A stretch of 30,037 nt of DNA from JBEKDJ01 sp050014415 (GTDB lineage: Bacteria; Desulfobacterota; BSN033; UBA1163), in assembly GCA_050014415.1 (NCBI GenBank), contig JBEKDJ010000043.1:1-30037 (forward strand), read 5' to 3'. The position numbers and the translations under genes are program-made. Positions 15,818-25,210 of the stretch are shown in pieces. The first letter of the stretch is position 1, and the number at the start of each line of letters is the position of its first letter. The notes below the pieces were generated by a model that was not told the DNA's origin, did not search any database, and saw nothing but the letters and a program-made list of their open reading frames with translations.

Positions 15818-17707
15818 TCAAAGGGGAGTCCCTCTCTTTTTGCAGAGAAACACTCCATGCATATAAGGACCGTTGGCTTCAATTGACAAGGTATCTACAA
15901 ACTTGCAATACGTGCGGAAGTAGCGATCAAGAAGTTCCATAAGCTGCGTATCGAAAGACATACAGTATTTGAGATAGTCGTGAAAAAAGGCATAGAAAGA
16001 TGGTCGCCTCAGCTTTCCCTTGACGGGTGTTGCATAGTCCTCATAGGTCATGTTTGGCAGAAATTCGACAGCAAGTCCCGCTGACGATCCGATCTTCATG
16101 ATCTCGTCAACCCGAAAGAGATGTTTGTCTTCGGCCGCTGATTTGTCAATGCTCCTCCGGGCATAGAACAGCATCGTCTTGATAAATCCTTGTATCTGGG
16201 TGAGATGCTTATCGGTAAGCTCTTTCCCTGCTTGTCCTAAAGCGAGAGGGATGAATTGTGCGAGTGCACCCATCAAAATATATCCTTCTGAGCATGGCTC
16301 TTGAAACGTGAGAACACCTCCGGGTCTAAGAGACAGCGCTGCATCATGAATGAATTTGTCAACATCTAAGACATGATGTAGTACCGAGCGAAGAGCAATG
16401 AGCGAAAATTCATTCCGTAGCAGGCGGTCAATTTCCTCCGCCTTTAACACGGCAAAATGAGCCTTAGACGGGGCAATGCCTGCTTTCATCATCTTCTGGA
16501 GAGCCAAACTCAAGAAAAGAGGGGATGGATCGGTAATGATGACGATAGGATATGCTTCCTTGGTAACCAGCCCGACAGAGAGAAGTCCAGTTCCGCAGCC
16601 GATTTCTAAAGCAGGCCCTTCAAAGGTTGCATCTTTTTGTTGTAGAAGGTTTATCAACCCCTCTCCATATCTCCTGCCGGGAGTATCGACCTTATATTGA
16701 TCATCGTATTTTGTTTCATCGCGAGCATACTTTTGAGGACTTGATACATAAAAGAAATTGTCTTTGATAGGAAACGATTCAAGACATCGGGGTTTACTCC
16801 CCTTGGCTTTATATCTATCAGTCATAAGAATCTTTGTGCTCTGCCTTACATCAGGGACATCAGATACTTTCGCAATCCGTTTCCAGATACGGGACAATAA
16901 TGTATCGGAGTATCCCCGCTTCCGAGAAAAATCCACCTCTGGCAGCGGAGACACATCGACTCTTCCAGCCTGTTCAGACGCGATGTCTAACCCATACTCA
17001 TTTAGAAAAGTCTTGCGGCGCTGTGCAAAGTCTTCAGCGGACATGCTGGTGTGTTTGCCTCTGCACTTATCCGTTGTTACGAAAAAAGCTGAACATCCGA
17101 ACGCTCCATAAAAGACCGCGTATCCTTCTCGTTCCCACTCAGTGGTCGCCTTTCGGACCCCGTATTCACCGGTGTCATTTTCAGGGTTTAGATAATCATG
17201 GCATAGAATCGGCACACCCGGGCATAGCAACTCAGAGAGGGACTCGAGGTCCCTTTTCATCCCGTCATAAAGGTGGTCACCGTCCATAAAACACATGGTA
17301 GGCTGAATATTGAGATTCTCCATAAACTTCTGAATCGTGCCATGAAACAGAAGCGCATACTCCGAAACATTAAACTGTTGCAATGAATGATAGGTGCGCC
17401 TAATTCCATCTATGTCTGTTTCAATCCCGAAAAACTGAGGATTCTTGCCGCCGCTCAAAGCACCGAGGAGTTCAACAACGGCGGATCTTCCTCCAAAAGT
17501 CCCTATTTCTAAGATAACGTCCCCGGCAAAATATCCCATCTCGAAGAGTTTATAAGAGTCACCTTCCATTTGCCAGCCGGGAATATCCTTTGTTATTTCG
17601 AAAATCAATTTATGTCCTTCGCTTACATGACCATTGTTCTCCGACCAACTGGGCCTTGCAGAATTATCTTTGCGATCAGTAAACTTTTTGTCCGGTGTTA
17701 TCGGCAT
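15818..17707 (-). CDS. Fusion of two SAM-dependent methyltransferase domains
   Basis: A 629-aa protein with two different class I methyltransferases. Domain 1 (about 35-235) has VILEIGTFGGRSAVVELL near 64, FFGIETD and CFMDGDHLYDGMKRDLE near 140, the Methyltransf_24/cephalosporin-hydroxylase-like pattern. Domain 2 (about 335-625) has ALEIGCGTGLLSVGL near 366, IITDPSP, and a motif IV region IALRSVLHHVLD near 435. A low-complexity linker of about 100 residues joins them. GGGAG lies 7 nt before the ATG. It starts 16 nt after the upstream GT4 gene, so it is probably translated with it. Both motif I loops are intact, so both sites could be active. The likely role is O-methylation of glycan residues, perhaps at two positions. 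Confidence 0.85.
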   Translation of the reverse strand: MPITPDKKFTDRKDNSARPSWSENNGHVSEGHKLIFEITKDIPGWQMEGDSYKLFEMGYFAGDVILEIGTFGGRSAVVELLGALSGGKNPQFFGIETDIDGIRRTYHSLQQFNVSEYALLFHGTIQKFMENLNIQPTMCFMDGDHLYDGMKRDLESLSELLCPGVPILCHDYLNPENDTGEYGVRKATTEWEREGYAVFYGAFGCSAFFVTTDKCRGKHTSMSAEDFAQRRKTFLNEYGLDIASEQAGRVDVSPLPEVDFSRKRGYSDTLLSRIWKRIAKVSDVPDVRQSTKILMTDRYKAKGSKPRCLESFPIKDNFFYVSSPQKYARDETKYDDQYKVDTPGRRYGEGLINLLQQKDATFEGPALEIGCGTGLLSVGLVTKEAYPIVIITDPSPLFLSLALQKMMKAGIAPSKAHFAVLKAEEIDRLLRNEFSLIALRSVLHHVLDVDKFIHDAALSLRPGGVLTFQEPCSEGYILMGALAQFIPLALGQAGKELTDKHLTQIQGFIKTMLFYARRSIDKSAAEDKHLFRVDEIMKIGSSAGLAVEFLPNMTYEDYATPVKGKLRRPSFYAFFHDYLKYCMSFDTQLMELLDRYFRTYCKFVDTLSIEANGPYMHGVFLCKKRGTPL

Positions 17708-17723
17708 TCATATTCTCCCGGCT

Positions 17724-18977
17724 CTATTCAAGCGATGCAACCTTTCTCAAATATTCCATCCATCTTTCGCCCTGCTTCATAAGCGAAAACTGTCTGGTTA
17801 CTATCTCTCTTCCCGCCCGTCCATACTCTCTGCGTTTCGAGGTATTGTCCATAAAAAATCCTATTTCGTCAATCGCTCCCCGGGCGCTGAACTGATTCAC
17901 CAATCTGGCATTCATATCATGCCGGGCTATTTCTGGCACTCCTCCCACATTGAACGCGACTACCGGCAACTCACAGGCAGCCGCCTCGCACAAGGTCTGC
18001 CCGAATGCTTCTTCAAGTGCGGTCCCCAAAAAAATATCGGCTGCGCTGTACAGAAGCGGCATTTTCCGATAATCCCGTATCAACCCCGTGGGCATAACAC
18101 CTTTCAGCCTTTCAGACTCCGCTCCGAACATAAGAAAGAGAACCTTTTTGGATAAGGCTGATACGATTTGTTTTAACAGGTGGCCACCTTTACGCTTGTC
18201 AGAAAGATTCACAGCGCCACATAGAACCACAAATCTATTATCTGGGATTCTGAGAAGCCGCCTTGCCAATAAGCGATCAATGGGCTTGAAGAGATCCTCG
18301 TCAAGCCCGAGATAGACGACATCGGCATAGAAAAGGTTGCTCAAATTCCGTTGAGCCATTCCAAGTGTCCATCGGCTGTTTGTAGCTAGAGGCAGGCCAT
18401 TCCGCCCGCAGAAGATCCTGCGTCTGAGTTGCCATGCCTCGGCAATTTTCGAGCGATCGAGAGGAGGATATTTATCTGCCGTCAGACATCTTTCATCGCA
18501 ACCGGTCTCATAGAGTCGGCATTGTCCCGGGTAGGCGCAACGGCCGGAGATGTAGTAACAATCATGCATGTACGCCACGGTCAAGGCATCAAGTTTTCCC
18601 AGGGCCTCGAGCAACGAAATTGGCCATCTGGCACCGTGTAGGTTTCCTACTATAATCACGTCCGGGTCAATGGAGATTACTTCTCGAAGGACCGCTTGAA
18701 CAATATCAGCCTCGGTATATCCTTGGTCTTGATGAACTTGAGAAAGTTGGAGCATGCCTTTCCAGACCCCTCTGGATTGATGGGGTACAAAGGGGATATT
18801 TCCCTCGATACCCTGGCCCCAACAGACCCCTTTCACTTCGTGACCCATGAGGAGAAATGATTGGATCTGCCGAAGATGAGCCATTCCAGCTCCATATTGA
18901 AAACCGATATCATTCAGAAAGAGTACTTTGAGCTTTTCTTCCCGACGGAGTTTTTCTCTTAACAAGGATCGGTTCAT
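17724..18977 (-). CDS. Glycosyltransferase family 4 (GT-B fold)
   Basis: A retaining glycosyltransferase of 417 aa. The N-terminal domain starts with KVLFLNDIGFQYGAGMAHLR, and the donor-binding C-terminal domain includes FVVLCGAVNLSDKRKGG near 248, SAADIFLGTALEEAFGQTL and CEAAACELPVVAF, where the spaced glutamates form the E-X7-E motif. A cysteine-rich stretch, SGRCAYPGQCRLYETGC and on, lies near 144, comparable to the CHYAAGC region of the following fusion protein. Start and upstream stop overlap as ATGA (18977-18974), so the pair is translationally coupled. Donor sugar not readable. Confidence 0.9.
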   Translation of the reverse strand: MNRSLLREKLRREEKLKVLFLNDIGFQYGAGMAHLRQIQSFLLMGHEVKGVCWGQGIEGNIPFVPHQSRGVWKGMLQLSQVHQDQGYTEADIVQAVLREVISIDPDVIIVGNLHGARWPISLLEALGKLDALTVAYMHDCYYISGRCAYPGQCRLYETGCDERCLTADKYPPLDRSKIAEAWQLRRRIFCGRNGLPLATNSRWTLGMAQRNLSNLFYADVVYLGLDEDLFKPIDRLLARRLLRIPDNRFVVLCGAVNLSDKRKGGHLLKQIVSALSKKVLFLMFGAESERLKGVMPTGLIRDYRKMPLLYSAADIFLGTALEEAFGQTLCEAAACELPVVAFNVGGVPEIARHDMNARLVNQFSARGAIDEIGFFMDNTSKRREYGRAGREIVTRQFSLMKQGERWMEYLRKVASLE

Positions 18978-21900
18978 CGATTCTTTAACTTTCTTTGAAA
19001 TTCAGCATTCACCCGGTGCAGCTCGGGTAAAAAAGGTAAATCATTACCACTGGTCTTTTGGGTCTCGTGAAAACGAAAGAGGGCAAGGACGTCTGGAACG
19101 TGGACAATCGAAGCCCCATTCTCTGCCATCCGGAGCCAAAGTTCATAGTCCATGCTATAGAACAGGTTTTCAGCCAGCCGTCCTCCGCTTCGTTCCCAGA
19201 TCGTGCGGGTCCAAAATACCTCCGGTTGGTAAAAGAAGTCTCCCTTTTGCCAAGACCCATCGACATCTAACAACCGATCCAGGGGAAGCGGAACAACTTT
19301 GCCAAGAGGCATTGCATTATGATGGGTGCGAAAGATGTTCTTTACATCTTCCTGGAAGAGAGCACAACCACCTGCCACCATATCACTGCCATAGGCGTCA
19401 AAAGCCATCGCCACGCGCCACAAGATTCCCGGTGGGTAGCAATCATCGCTGTTGAGCCATGCGAGAATGTCACCTGTTGCCAGGCGAAAACCCTTGTTCA
19501 ATGCATCTGACTGCCCTTTATCCTTTTCACTGATGCAGTGGGTCAATTCGTTTTTATACCTTTCCAAAAGGGCAAGGGTGTTATCTGTCGAACCGCCATC
19601 GATTACAATGTATTCAAGATTTGGATACCCTTGGTACAAAACCGATCGAAGTGTTTCTTCCAAATAAGCACCCTGATTGAGGGTAACGGTGATTATCGAT
19701 ATCCTCGGCCAAGGACGGCCTGAAGGTAGCTTCGATGAGATGTCAATCCTTCGAGCCTTCCGAGGCCATTCCGGTTGATAATAATACTGTCTATCCTTCC
19801 ATGCGGGGTCAACCCAGTCTTGAGGGGGAGTCTCGTAAACGATCCCTTCATGTCTGAAATGATGAGGATCCCCCCACAGGGATCGGAAGAGGTGATGATT
19901 GGAGGTGGGACCGGTTACAAAGATCCTGGTTTCCGGCCATAACCTGCCCTTGAGGAGAAGCAGGTTCTCTCTTTCCACCCCGCAGTCCAGGATCAAGCCA
20001 TCGATATCGGTCAGAGTGGTCTGCCCCTTCTCCACCATCCACTCGGCAAGATTTGCCTTAACAAAAACAATTCCAGGAGATTGAAACTCTCCATACACCT
20101 TCTGGCAATCGATGCAAGTTACTTTTGTTCCTGCTTGCGAGAGCATATAAATGGCCTGAACACTCCTGGCGGAAGGTTGGATACACACCACATGGCGAAG
20201 CTTCGACCCGTACCGATAGAAATCAAGCAGAGCCCGTTCATCCATGCTTCCTTCCATACTCCGGGCCGCCACGAAGGCTTCGACAAGGGGAGAGTTAATT
20301 GCCGATTGAACACCCTCGGCGGGGACACCAACATCGGTAGAAGGAGAGGATTTAACAGAGGTATCTCTTGTTGTGACAAAACACCTGCGAAGCATCCGGT
20401 AGATACGGCCCCAAAAAGTCTGATGCCGAAAATAAAAATTGTAGAGGCCGAATTTTCTCAGGAAAGTGACGATGGCTGATGTAACAATCGTATCCTGGTC
20501 GGAGAGAAACCTGACCTGGCGGTCAAGATTATGGATCACCTCAAGTCGCGCGGCACGGTCCGCTTCGCTCACCTGTAACTGGTGCTGGACCTCGTCGATC
20601 TGTCCCCGAATCATCTCCAATTGGTGCTGACTATCCTGAAGTTGTTGCTGGTAGAGATGGATAGCTTCAAGTCGCGCTGCGCGGTCCGCTTCGCTCGCCT
20701 GAAGTTCGGTGCGCAGCGCAGGAACAGTTTCCTTAAGGGATTTAAAAAGGACGCGATCGTAGATATCCCCGAAGTGCGTCCCGACTGTGCGGTCGGCACA
20801 AGGCAACAATGTCCTTTTATCGACAGCATCTTTGTCAGCGCGAGACGCGGGTCTTTTTTGACAGAGTTCACTATATAAGCTGAGGTACCTGGTCGCCTGA
20901 ACGCTGAGGCCGAAATCCTTAACCGCCTTTCCACGGGCGTTTTCAGCCATCGTCGCCAGGAGTTCGCTATTTCCGAGGATCCTTAGAATAGCTTCCCCTA
21001 AGAGGTTCTCGCTGCCGCGAGAAACGACCATCCCTGTCACACCGTTTTCCACAACATCGGGGATTCCTCCCGTATCAAAGCCGATAACTGGTGTCCCGCA
21101 ACTCATGGCTTCAAGCAAAGTGTTCGGAAGATTGTCCTCCAGAGAAGGAAGGACAAAGATATCCGCCGCGGAATAGGTTGTCCTGATATCTTCATCCCTA
21201 TCCAGATATCCCAACGAAACCACAGGCAGCCCAAGGGTATTGATTTCCTCGGAAGGATGTCCGAAGCAAAGTAGGGTTATCCTGCGCTCGGCCGCGAGTT
21301 TCCTGAAGTCATCCTGTGCAAGGCAATGACGCATGGCAGCCATCAACTTATGGAATCCCTTTCTCTTTTCGCTTCCACTTTCTGCCCCGAAGAGGAGGGT
21401 TATGGAATCGGGAGGGATACCGAGGGCGGCTTTGGCCTCAGGCTTCGGCACCGGACAAAAAACATCAGTATCGAGACTGTTAGGTATTACTTCCACCCTA
21501 AAATGCCTGAAGAGTGCACTCTCTTTTGCACAGGATGCCAGCCATTTGCTCGGTGACACAATCGTCAGGTTAGCGTTCCTGAAAACTTCTAGCTTGTCAT
21601 TCAGGATAGCAGCAGGCAGATCGAAAGGATCTTCAGCCAACTGAGGGCAGGGTGAACAGTCGGTGCGATATTTTTCGCAGCCGGCGGCGTAATGGCAGCC
21701 GCCGCTAAAGGGCCATTGGTCATGCAATGTCCAGACAACGGGCTTGCCAGGGGAAAACAGTCTTACAAGGGTTGTGGGCGACTGGAAGTAAGCGACCCAA
21801 TGCAGATTGATGATATCGGCGTCCTGAACAACCTGCAAATGTGACAGATCATGACCCGGGTATGGGAAGGAAAAGATGGTGTTGCTGATATCGGTCCGGT

Positions 21901-22126
21901 GAGCATTAATGTACTGCTGCTGGATAAGAGAAAAGTAGTAGCTATCAGGAGACTCCACGGGAGAGGGGTATGAGCCGACTTGCAGCACGGCGTCGTCCTG
22001 AGAACTTTTCTCCTTGACGACCATGGAACTGTTCTCAGCGATCTGGCGCAATCCCTCATGAAGCCGATAGGCTGCCTTGGCAGCGCCACCACGAATATCA
22101 CTTGTATTGATCAGCACGATGTTCAT
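18974..22126 (-). CDS. Giant bifunctional glycosyltransferase: GT4, coiled coil, Rossmann-like domain, GT2
   Basis: The open frame begins at 22261, but the ATG at 22126 fits better: it lies 4 nt after the upstream methyltransferase stop and gives the standard GT4 start MNIVLINTSDIRGGAAKAAY. Product 1050 aa. Residues about 1-425 are GT4 (HDQWPFSGGCHYAAGC, GSEKRKGF, FVLPSLEDNLPNTLLEAM with E-X7-E). About 465-540 is a charged coiled coil with two SEADRAARLE units. About 610-760 is a Rossmann-like region that resembles a methyltransferase without a clear SAM loop. From about 809 to the end is GT2 (ISIITVTLNQGAYLEETLR, DGGSTDNT, WLNSDDCY near 890). Two transferases on one chain may add successive sugars, with the coiled coil setting their distance or oligomer state (inference). 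Confidence 0.88.
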   Translation of the reverse strand: MNIVLINTSDIRGGAAKAAYRLHEGLRQIAENSSMVVKEKSSQDDAVLQVGSYPSPVESPDSYYFSLIQQQYINAHRTDISNTIFSFPYPGHDLSHLQVVQDADIINLHWVAYFQSPTTLVRLFSPGKPVVWTLHDQWPFSGGCHYAAGCEKYRTDCSPCPQLAEDPFDLPAAILNDKLEVFRNANLTIVSPSKWLASCAKESALFRHFRVEVIPNSLDTDVFCPVPKPEAKAALGIPPDSITLLFGAESGSEKRKGFHKLMAAMRHCLAQDDFRKLAAERRITLLCFGHPSEEINTLGLPVVSLGYLDRDEDIRTTYSAADIFVLPSLEDNLPNTLLEAMSCGTPVIGFDTGGIPDVVENGVTGMVVSRGSENLLGEAILRILGNSELLATMAENARGKAVKDFGLSVQATRYLSLYSELCQKRPASRADKDAVDKRTLLPCADRTVGTHFGDIYDRVLFKSLKETVPALRTELQASEADRAARLEAIHLYQQQLQDSQHQLEMIRGQIDEVQHQLQVSEADRAARLEVIHNLDRQVRFLSDQDTIVTSAIVTFLRKFGLYNFYFRHQTFWGRIYRMLRRCFVTTRDTSVKSSPSTDVGVPAEGVQSAINSPLVEAFVAARSMEGSMDERALLDFYRYGSKLRHVVCIQPSARSVQAIYMLSQAGTKVTCIDCQKVYGEFQSPGIVFVKANLAEWMVEKGQTTLTDIDGLILDCGVERENLLLLKGRLWPETRIFVTGPTSNHHLFRSLWGDPHHFRHEGIVYETPPQDWVDPAWKDRQYYYQPEWPRKARRIDISSKLPSGRPWPRISIITVTLNQGAYLEETLRSVLYQGYPNLEYIVIDGGSTDNTLALLERYKNELTHCISEKDKGQSDALNKGFRLATGDILAWLNSDDCYPPGILWRVAMAFDAYGSDMVAGGCALFQEDVKNIFRTHHNAMPLGKVVPLPLDRLLDVDGSWQKGDFFYQPEVFWTRTIWERSGGRLAENLFYSMDYELWLRMAENGASIVHVPDVLALFRFHETQKTSGNDLPFLPELHRVNAEFQRKLKNR
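20538..20706. repeat. Direct repeat encoding the coiled-coil units of the fusion glycosyltransferase
   Basis: Two nearly identical copies of about 38 nt start at about 20538 and 20667, 129 nt (43 codons) apart. Both contain GGTCCGCTTCGCTC and encode ASEADRAARLE or VSEADRAARLE followed by IH. The 43-residue spacing keeps frame, so this looks like an internal duplication within the coiled coil. Similar units occur in long coiled-coil glycosyltransferases, where copy number can vary by recombination. Confidence 0.7.
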
Positions 22127-22130
22127 GGGG

Positions 22131-22928
22131 TCATCCGCCCTTGACAGAATATCCCGACGCGGGCTTAGTTGCTTCCATAAAAAGGGAATCGGGTTTCCGG
22201 ACTGATCCGTCGGGTTCAAGATCAAGGCCGTAGCGATCAAAATCTGGAATGGACGACTCATCGGCCCTACATTGATGGATATTTGGAAATCCTGCCTCCT
22301 TCAGTAAGACAGACAATGAGTACCGGTCGTACATCCATTGATGTACCTCCCCCGAAAGACGAAATGTGCCGATTCTCAATGCATGTTCGTCAGTCCGCGC
22401 ATCTTTTTCCGCACGGTTCGCCGCTTGGGAAATCGCTGTCGGAGACCTCAGGACAGCCAGGGCATTAATGACCTCCGAACCCACCCGCTCTATCACAAAA
22501 TCTTCTGCAGGCATTGGGTTCCGCTTCCAATAGTCGAGCATTGCTCCTCCGGGTTTATTGCGGACCATCTGGTCGAACATCTCCAGTACAATCCATTCAT
22601 ATCGGCTCTGCGTAACTTTATCCCCCTCCAAGGCCTGTTCGAGAAGCTCAAGATAGATCCGAGCTATTCTTTCGAAGTCAGGAACAACAACTCTTATGAT
22701 ACCTTTCGGTTTAAGCACTCTGAAACATTCTCGCAGGAATATCGGCGCATAGTCCTTCGAAAAATGCTCCAGTAAATGTGAATGATAGACAACGTCAAAA
22801 GACTCATCTGGGAAAGGAAGCCCTTTCTTGAGATTATGCGCTATTACTCCATGCCTTTTAGAAGCAAAATCAACATTAATCCACGCCGAATGATAGTGAT
22901 GACCGCAGCCAAGGTTGAGGAGTTTCAT
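22131..22928 (-). CDS. Class I SAM-dependent methyltransferase (Methyltransf_11-like)
   Basis: From the ATG at 22928 the product is 265 aa and begins MKLLNLGCGHHYHSAWINVD, the classic motif I at the extreme N-terminus. The frame is open further upstream, but this ATG overlaps the previous stop as ATGA, so it is the better start. FDVVYHSHLLEHFSKD near 45 and ECFRVLKPKGIIRVVVPD near 68 complete the fold. The C-terminal half carries SLSVLLKEAGF, common in sugar methyltransferases of polysaccharide loci. The next gene begins 4 nt after its stop. Confidence 0.9.
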   Translation of the reverse strand: MKLLNLGCGHHYHSAWINVDFASKRHGVIAHNLKKGLPFPDESFDVVYHSHLLEHFSKDYAPIFLRECFRVLKPKGIIRVVVPDFERIARIYLELLEQALEGDKVTQSRYEWIVLEMFDQMVRNKPGGAMLDYWKRNPMPAEDFVIERVGSEVINALAVLRSPTAISQAANRAEKDARTDEHALRIGTFRLSGEVHQWMYDRYSLSVLLKEAGFPNIHQCRADESSIPDFDRYGLDLEPDGSVRKPDSLFMEATKPASGYSVKGG

Positions 22929-23807
22929 GCAACAATCGCCTTCCGGAATTGACCTTTCCACTGCTGGATTGCCTCCTTGGGCAGCTTAATCGGCGGAAAC
23001 ATATGACGGCCTTCAAGCCAGTCCACCACGAGATTGAGCTCCGTCCTTGGCACGATCGGCAGCCCTATGTCCTTTCCAATTTCAGCCGCCCGGTTATCGA
23101 CTGCAATAATAACTGAATCCACACCGTCCTGTAAACATTTCGTTCCGCCGTGGAGGCGGGTTCCCACATAATTGATTTCTTCGTGGGCGATTACCTCATT
23201 TAACGCTTCAACAGAATGCTGGAGCACTGTAATCCGCTCCTTATTCTCATGAAAGATATTTAGCGAATTCAAATATTCTTCATCCCGTGAACCCTGGGGG
23301 AAGAAATAGATACTACCGGGGAAATAACGCAGGATGATTTGGATCATTTTAGTGTCTGCGACAGGATCGGGATAATAATCCGTGACCATGAAAAGACAAT
23401 TCTCGCAGGCAAGATTCCTTCGGTTCGCATCTATACCGGCAAGACTCCAAGTTGTCGGGCAAGAGGTATTTATGACATTTAATATGCCGAACTCCCAACA
23501 ATATGACATCTTTAACGTCTGGAAACAGATAGTACGATTCCTTGTCGCTTATCTTCCACTGGTTGTATTCCGCAATGTCAGAGGACAAAATATTTGTACC
23601 TCCTATAAACACCAAATCACTATTCTTAATCTGATCACGGTGATACTCCTCCAGGGGTACATGCGTAGAAACACGGCGAATTGTGGCATCAGGGAATAAC
23701 TCATCGAACAACTCACGAACTGCCTCATAGACTATGATGTCTCCAAGATTGATTGATTTATTATCCTGATGATCCTTAAGCGACGGATCTAAGAGCGTTA
23801 TTCTCAT
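22925..23807 (-). pseudogene. Polysaccharide pyruvyl transferase family protein, split by a frame-shifting deletion
   Basis: The family (PF04230, WcaK/CsaB type) adds ketal-pyruvate to glycan sugars. The 5' frame starts MRITLLDPSLKDHQDNKSIN at 23807 and carries SDLVFIGGTNILSS and VKDVILLGV. The 3' frame, offset by one register, carries FGILNVINTSCPTTWSL, TDYYPDP, IYFFPQGS, NYVGTRLHGGTKCLQ and ends at 22925. In intact homologues, as recalled, some tens of residues (including a GWWQY-like and a VRD-YT-like motif) lie between LLGV and NVINTSCPTTW; they are missing here. The junction is near 23490-23505. Both halves are otherwise well conserved, so the damage is recent or is an assembly error. 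Neither half alone should be active. Confidence 0.82.
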
Positions 23808-23825
23808 AGTGCTATACGAACCTTA

Positions 23826-24500
23826 TTAACACTTCTTAATATGAAGTCGACTTTTATTGACGAACTCGAATTTGTTTCTCTTGTCACTAAAGTATTCGTC
23901 TACTGCTTTCGTGCAGCCGGACCAGGTATAATAGTCATCGATTACAAAAATTCCCCCCGGCGTCAGGAACGGTTCTATCCGCTCAAGGCAGGTCATTACA
24001 GATTCATACCAATCACAATCTATGTGAGCGAATGCCACGGGAGAATTAATTCTCAATGTCTCTGTAAATAACCCTTTGATCAGACGCACATTATTATCTG
24101 CCAGATTCACGTTGAATAGACTAAAATTGTCGATGACCTTCTTGTAAAGATCAGGCTCGTACCCGTAATAGAGATCTCCATTGATCCCAGGAGATTTTCC
24201 TTCGGTGATGGTTTCATAGCGAGCATGTACATCCTCCCCGTCTTTTTCTGACGGTGGCGGTATCATTTCAAATATATCATAAATATCAAATTGTCGTTCT
24301 ATTGACTTTGCTGTACAGATTACTATGGCAGACCCGCCCAGAGCACAGCCGACCTCTGTAAATATACCGCAGATGTTTTTTCCCTCCACGGACCATACCG
24401 CCTCAGCTAGTTCAATAAGCGCCGCATCGTCAAGGTACGTCAAGTTATGTTTCCTGATAATATTGATTAGCTCAAGACAGCAATGCTGATCCTGCTTCAT
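23826..24500 (-). CDS. TylF/MycF-family O-methyltransferase
   Basis: A 224-aa class I methyltransferase related to the macrocin and mycinamicin sugar O-methyltransferases, which are Mg2+ dependent. It shows IFTEVGCALGGSAIVI near residue 45 (SAM loop), IYDIFEMIPPP near 73, FAHIDCDWYESVMTCLE near 157 and GGIFVIDDYYTWSGCTKAVDE near 182. The acidic DCD and DDY groups are the metal-binding residues of the family. A GAAGG ribosome binding site precedes the ATG. It starts 8 nt after the upstream methyltransferase gene, so the two are probably cotranscribed. The likely target is a sugar hydroxyl in the glycan. Confidence 0.88.
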   Translation of the reverse strand: MKQDQHCCLELINIIRKHNLTYLDDAALIELAEAVWSVEGKNICGIFTEVGCALGGSAIVICTAKSIERQFDIYDIFEMIPPPSEKDGEDVHARYETITEGKSPGINGDLYYGYEPDLYKKVIDNFSLFNVNLADNNVRLIKGLFTETLRINSPVAFAHIDCDWYESVMTCLERIEPFLTPGGIFVIDDYYTWSGCTKAVDEYFSDKRNKFEFVNKSRLHIKKC

Positions 24501-24508
24501 GAAACCTT

Positions 24509-25189
24509 CTATTCATTGTGTGATCTTTTACCGTTTTTCCGAAGAGAGCATATAAAAATGTAATTGACCCCGAATAATCGGCTTATCAAGGGGATACTAA
24601 TACTTATGCCCATCTGAAACCTCTTGTTGAGAAAGTTGGTTACATACATGGGATAGCCGAAGCCATGATACGAAGGGAAAAATCTCTCGATCTTGAAAAC
24701 CGATTCCACCGACGACTTGAAAGCCGATATGGTCTTAATATTATTCCAGGTGGGATAGGTAGGCTTTTTGATGTGCTGAATGTTGCTGTAGGTAAGTATG
24801 AAATTGCCATCTTCCTTCAAAAGTTCACGAATCTCAGAAAGTTTTGTTCTTTCTAAATTACCGACATACTCAAAAACACCCGCGGCAACCACAAAATCGA
24901 ATTTTCTATTCAAAAACCTTATTTCATTTTCGATAAAGTCCATCTCAATTAGATTAGGGTGGTTTTGATGCAAAGCTATATCGATACCAAAATAAGTAAC
25001 ATTGTCATTGAGTAAGTCTCTAAGTGTTGCAGGTCCGCAACCGATATCTAGCAAGGTACAAGTGTTTCCGCAAGACATAATATTAATTAGTCTCGCAATT
25101 TTCTCAAGCCTGAAGTGAGGCTTAATGTACAGCAAGTTTTCTACTACCCAGTATTCCTTCTTGTAGAATCCGTCGTTTCGATTATTCAT
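24509..25189 (-). CDS. Class I SAM-dependent methyltransferase
   Basis: A 226-aa protein with CTLLDIGCGPATLRDLL near residue 44 (motif I), YFGIDIALHQ, and FDFVVAAGVFEYVGN near 98 (motif IV), followed by LLKEDGNFILTYSN. Its C-terminal hydrophobic stretch (ISISIPLISRLFGVNYIFICS) may associate with membrane. The start codon at 25189 has no convincing ribosome binding site, and the left end of an IS200-type element lies about 20 nt upstream, so the element may have displaced the native leader or promoter. Confidence 0.85.
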   Translation of the reverse strand: MNNRNDGFYKKEYWVVENLLYIKPHFRLEKIARLINIMSCGNTCTLLDIGCGPATLRDLLNDNVTYFGIDIALHQNHPNLIEMDFIENEIRFLNRKFDFVVAAGVFEYVGNLERTKLSEIRELLKEDGNFILTYSNIQHIKKPTYPTWNNIKTISAFKSSVESVFKIERFFPSYHGFGYPMYVTNFLNKRFQMGISISIPLISRLFGVNYIFICSLRKNGKRSHNE

Positions 25190-25210
25190 AATTAGGATTT
25201 AGGTAAACCT

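Noticed and set aside
22127..22261. N-terminal extension of 45 residues on the giant glycosyltransferase
   Set aside because: It overlaps the end of the upstream methyltransferase, and the GT4 fold begins exactly at the later ATG (22126), 4 nt after that gene's stop.
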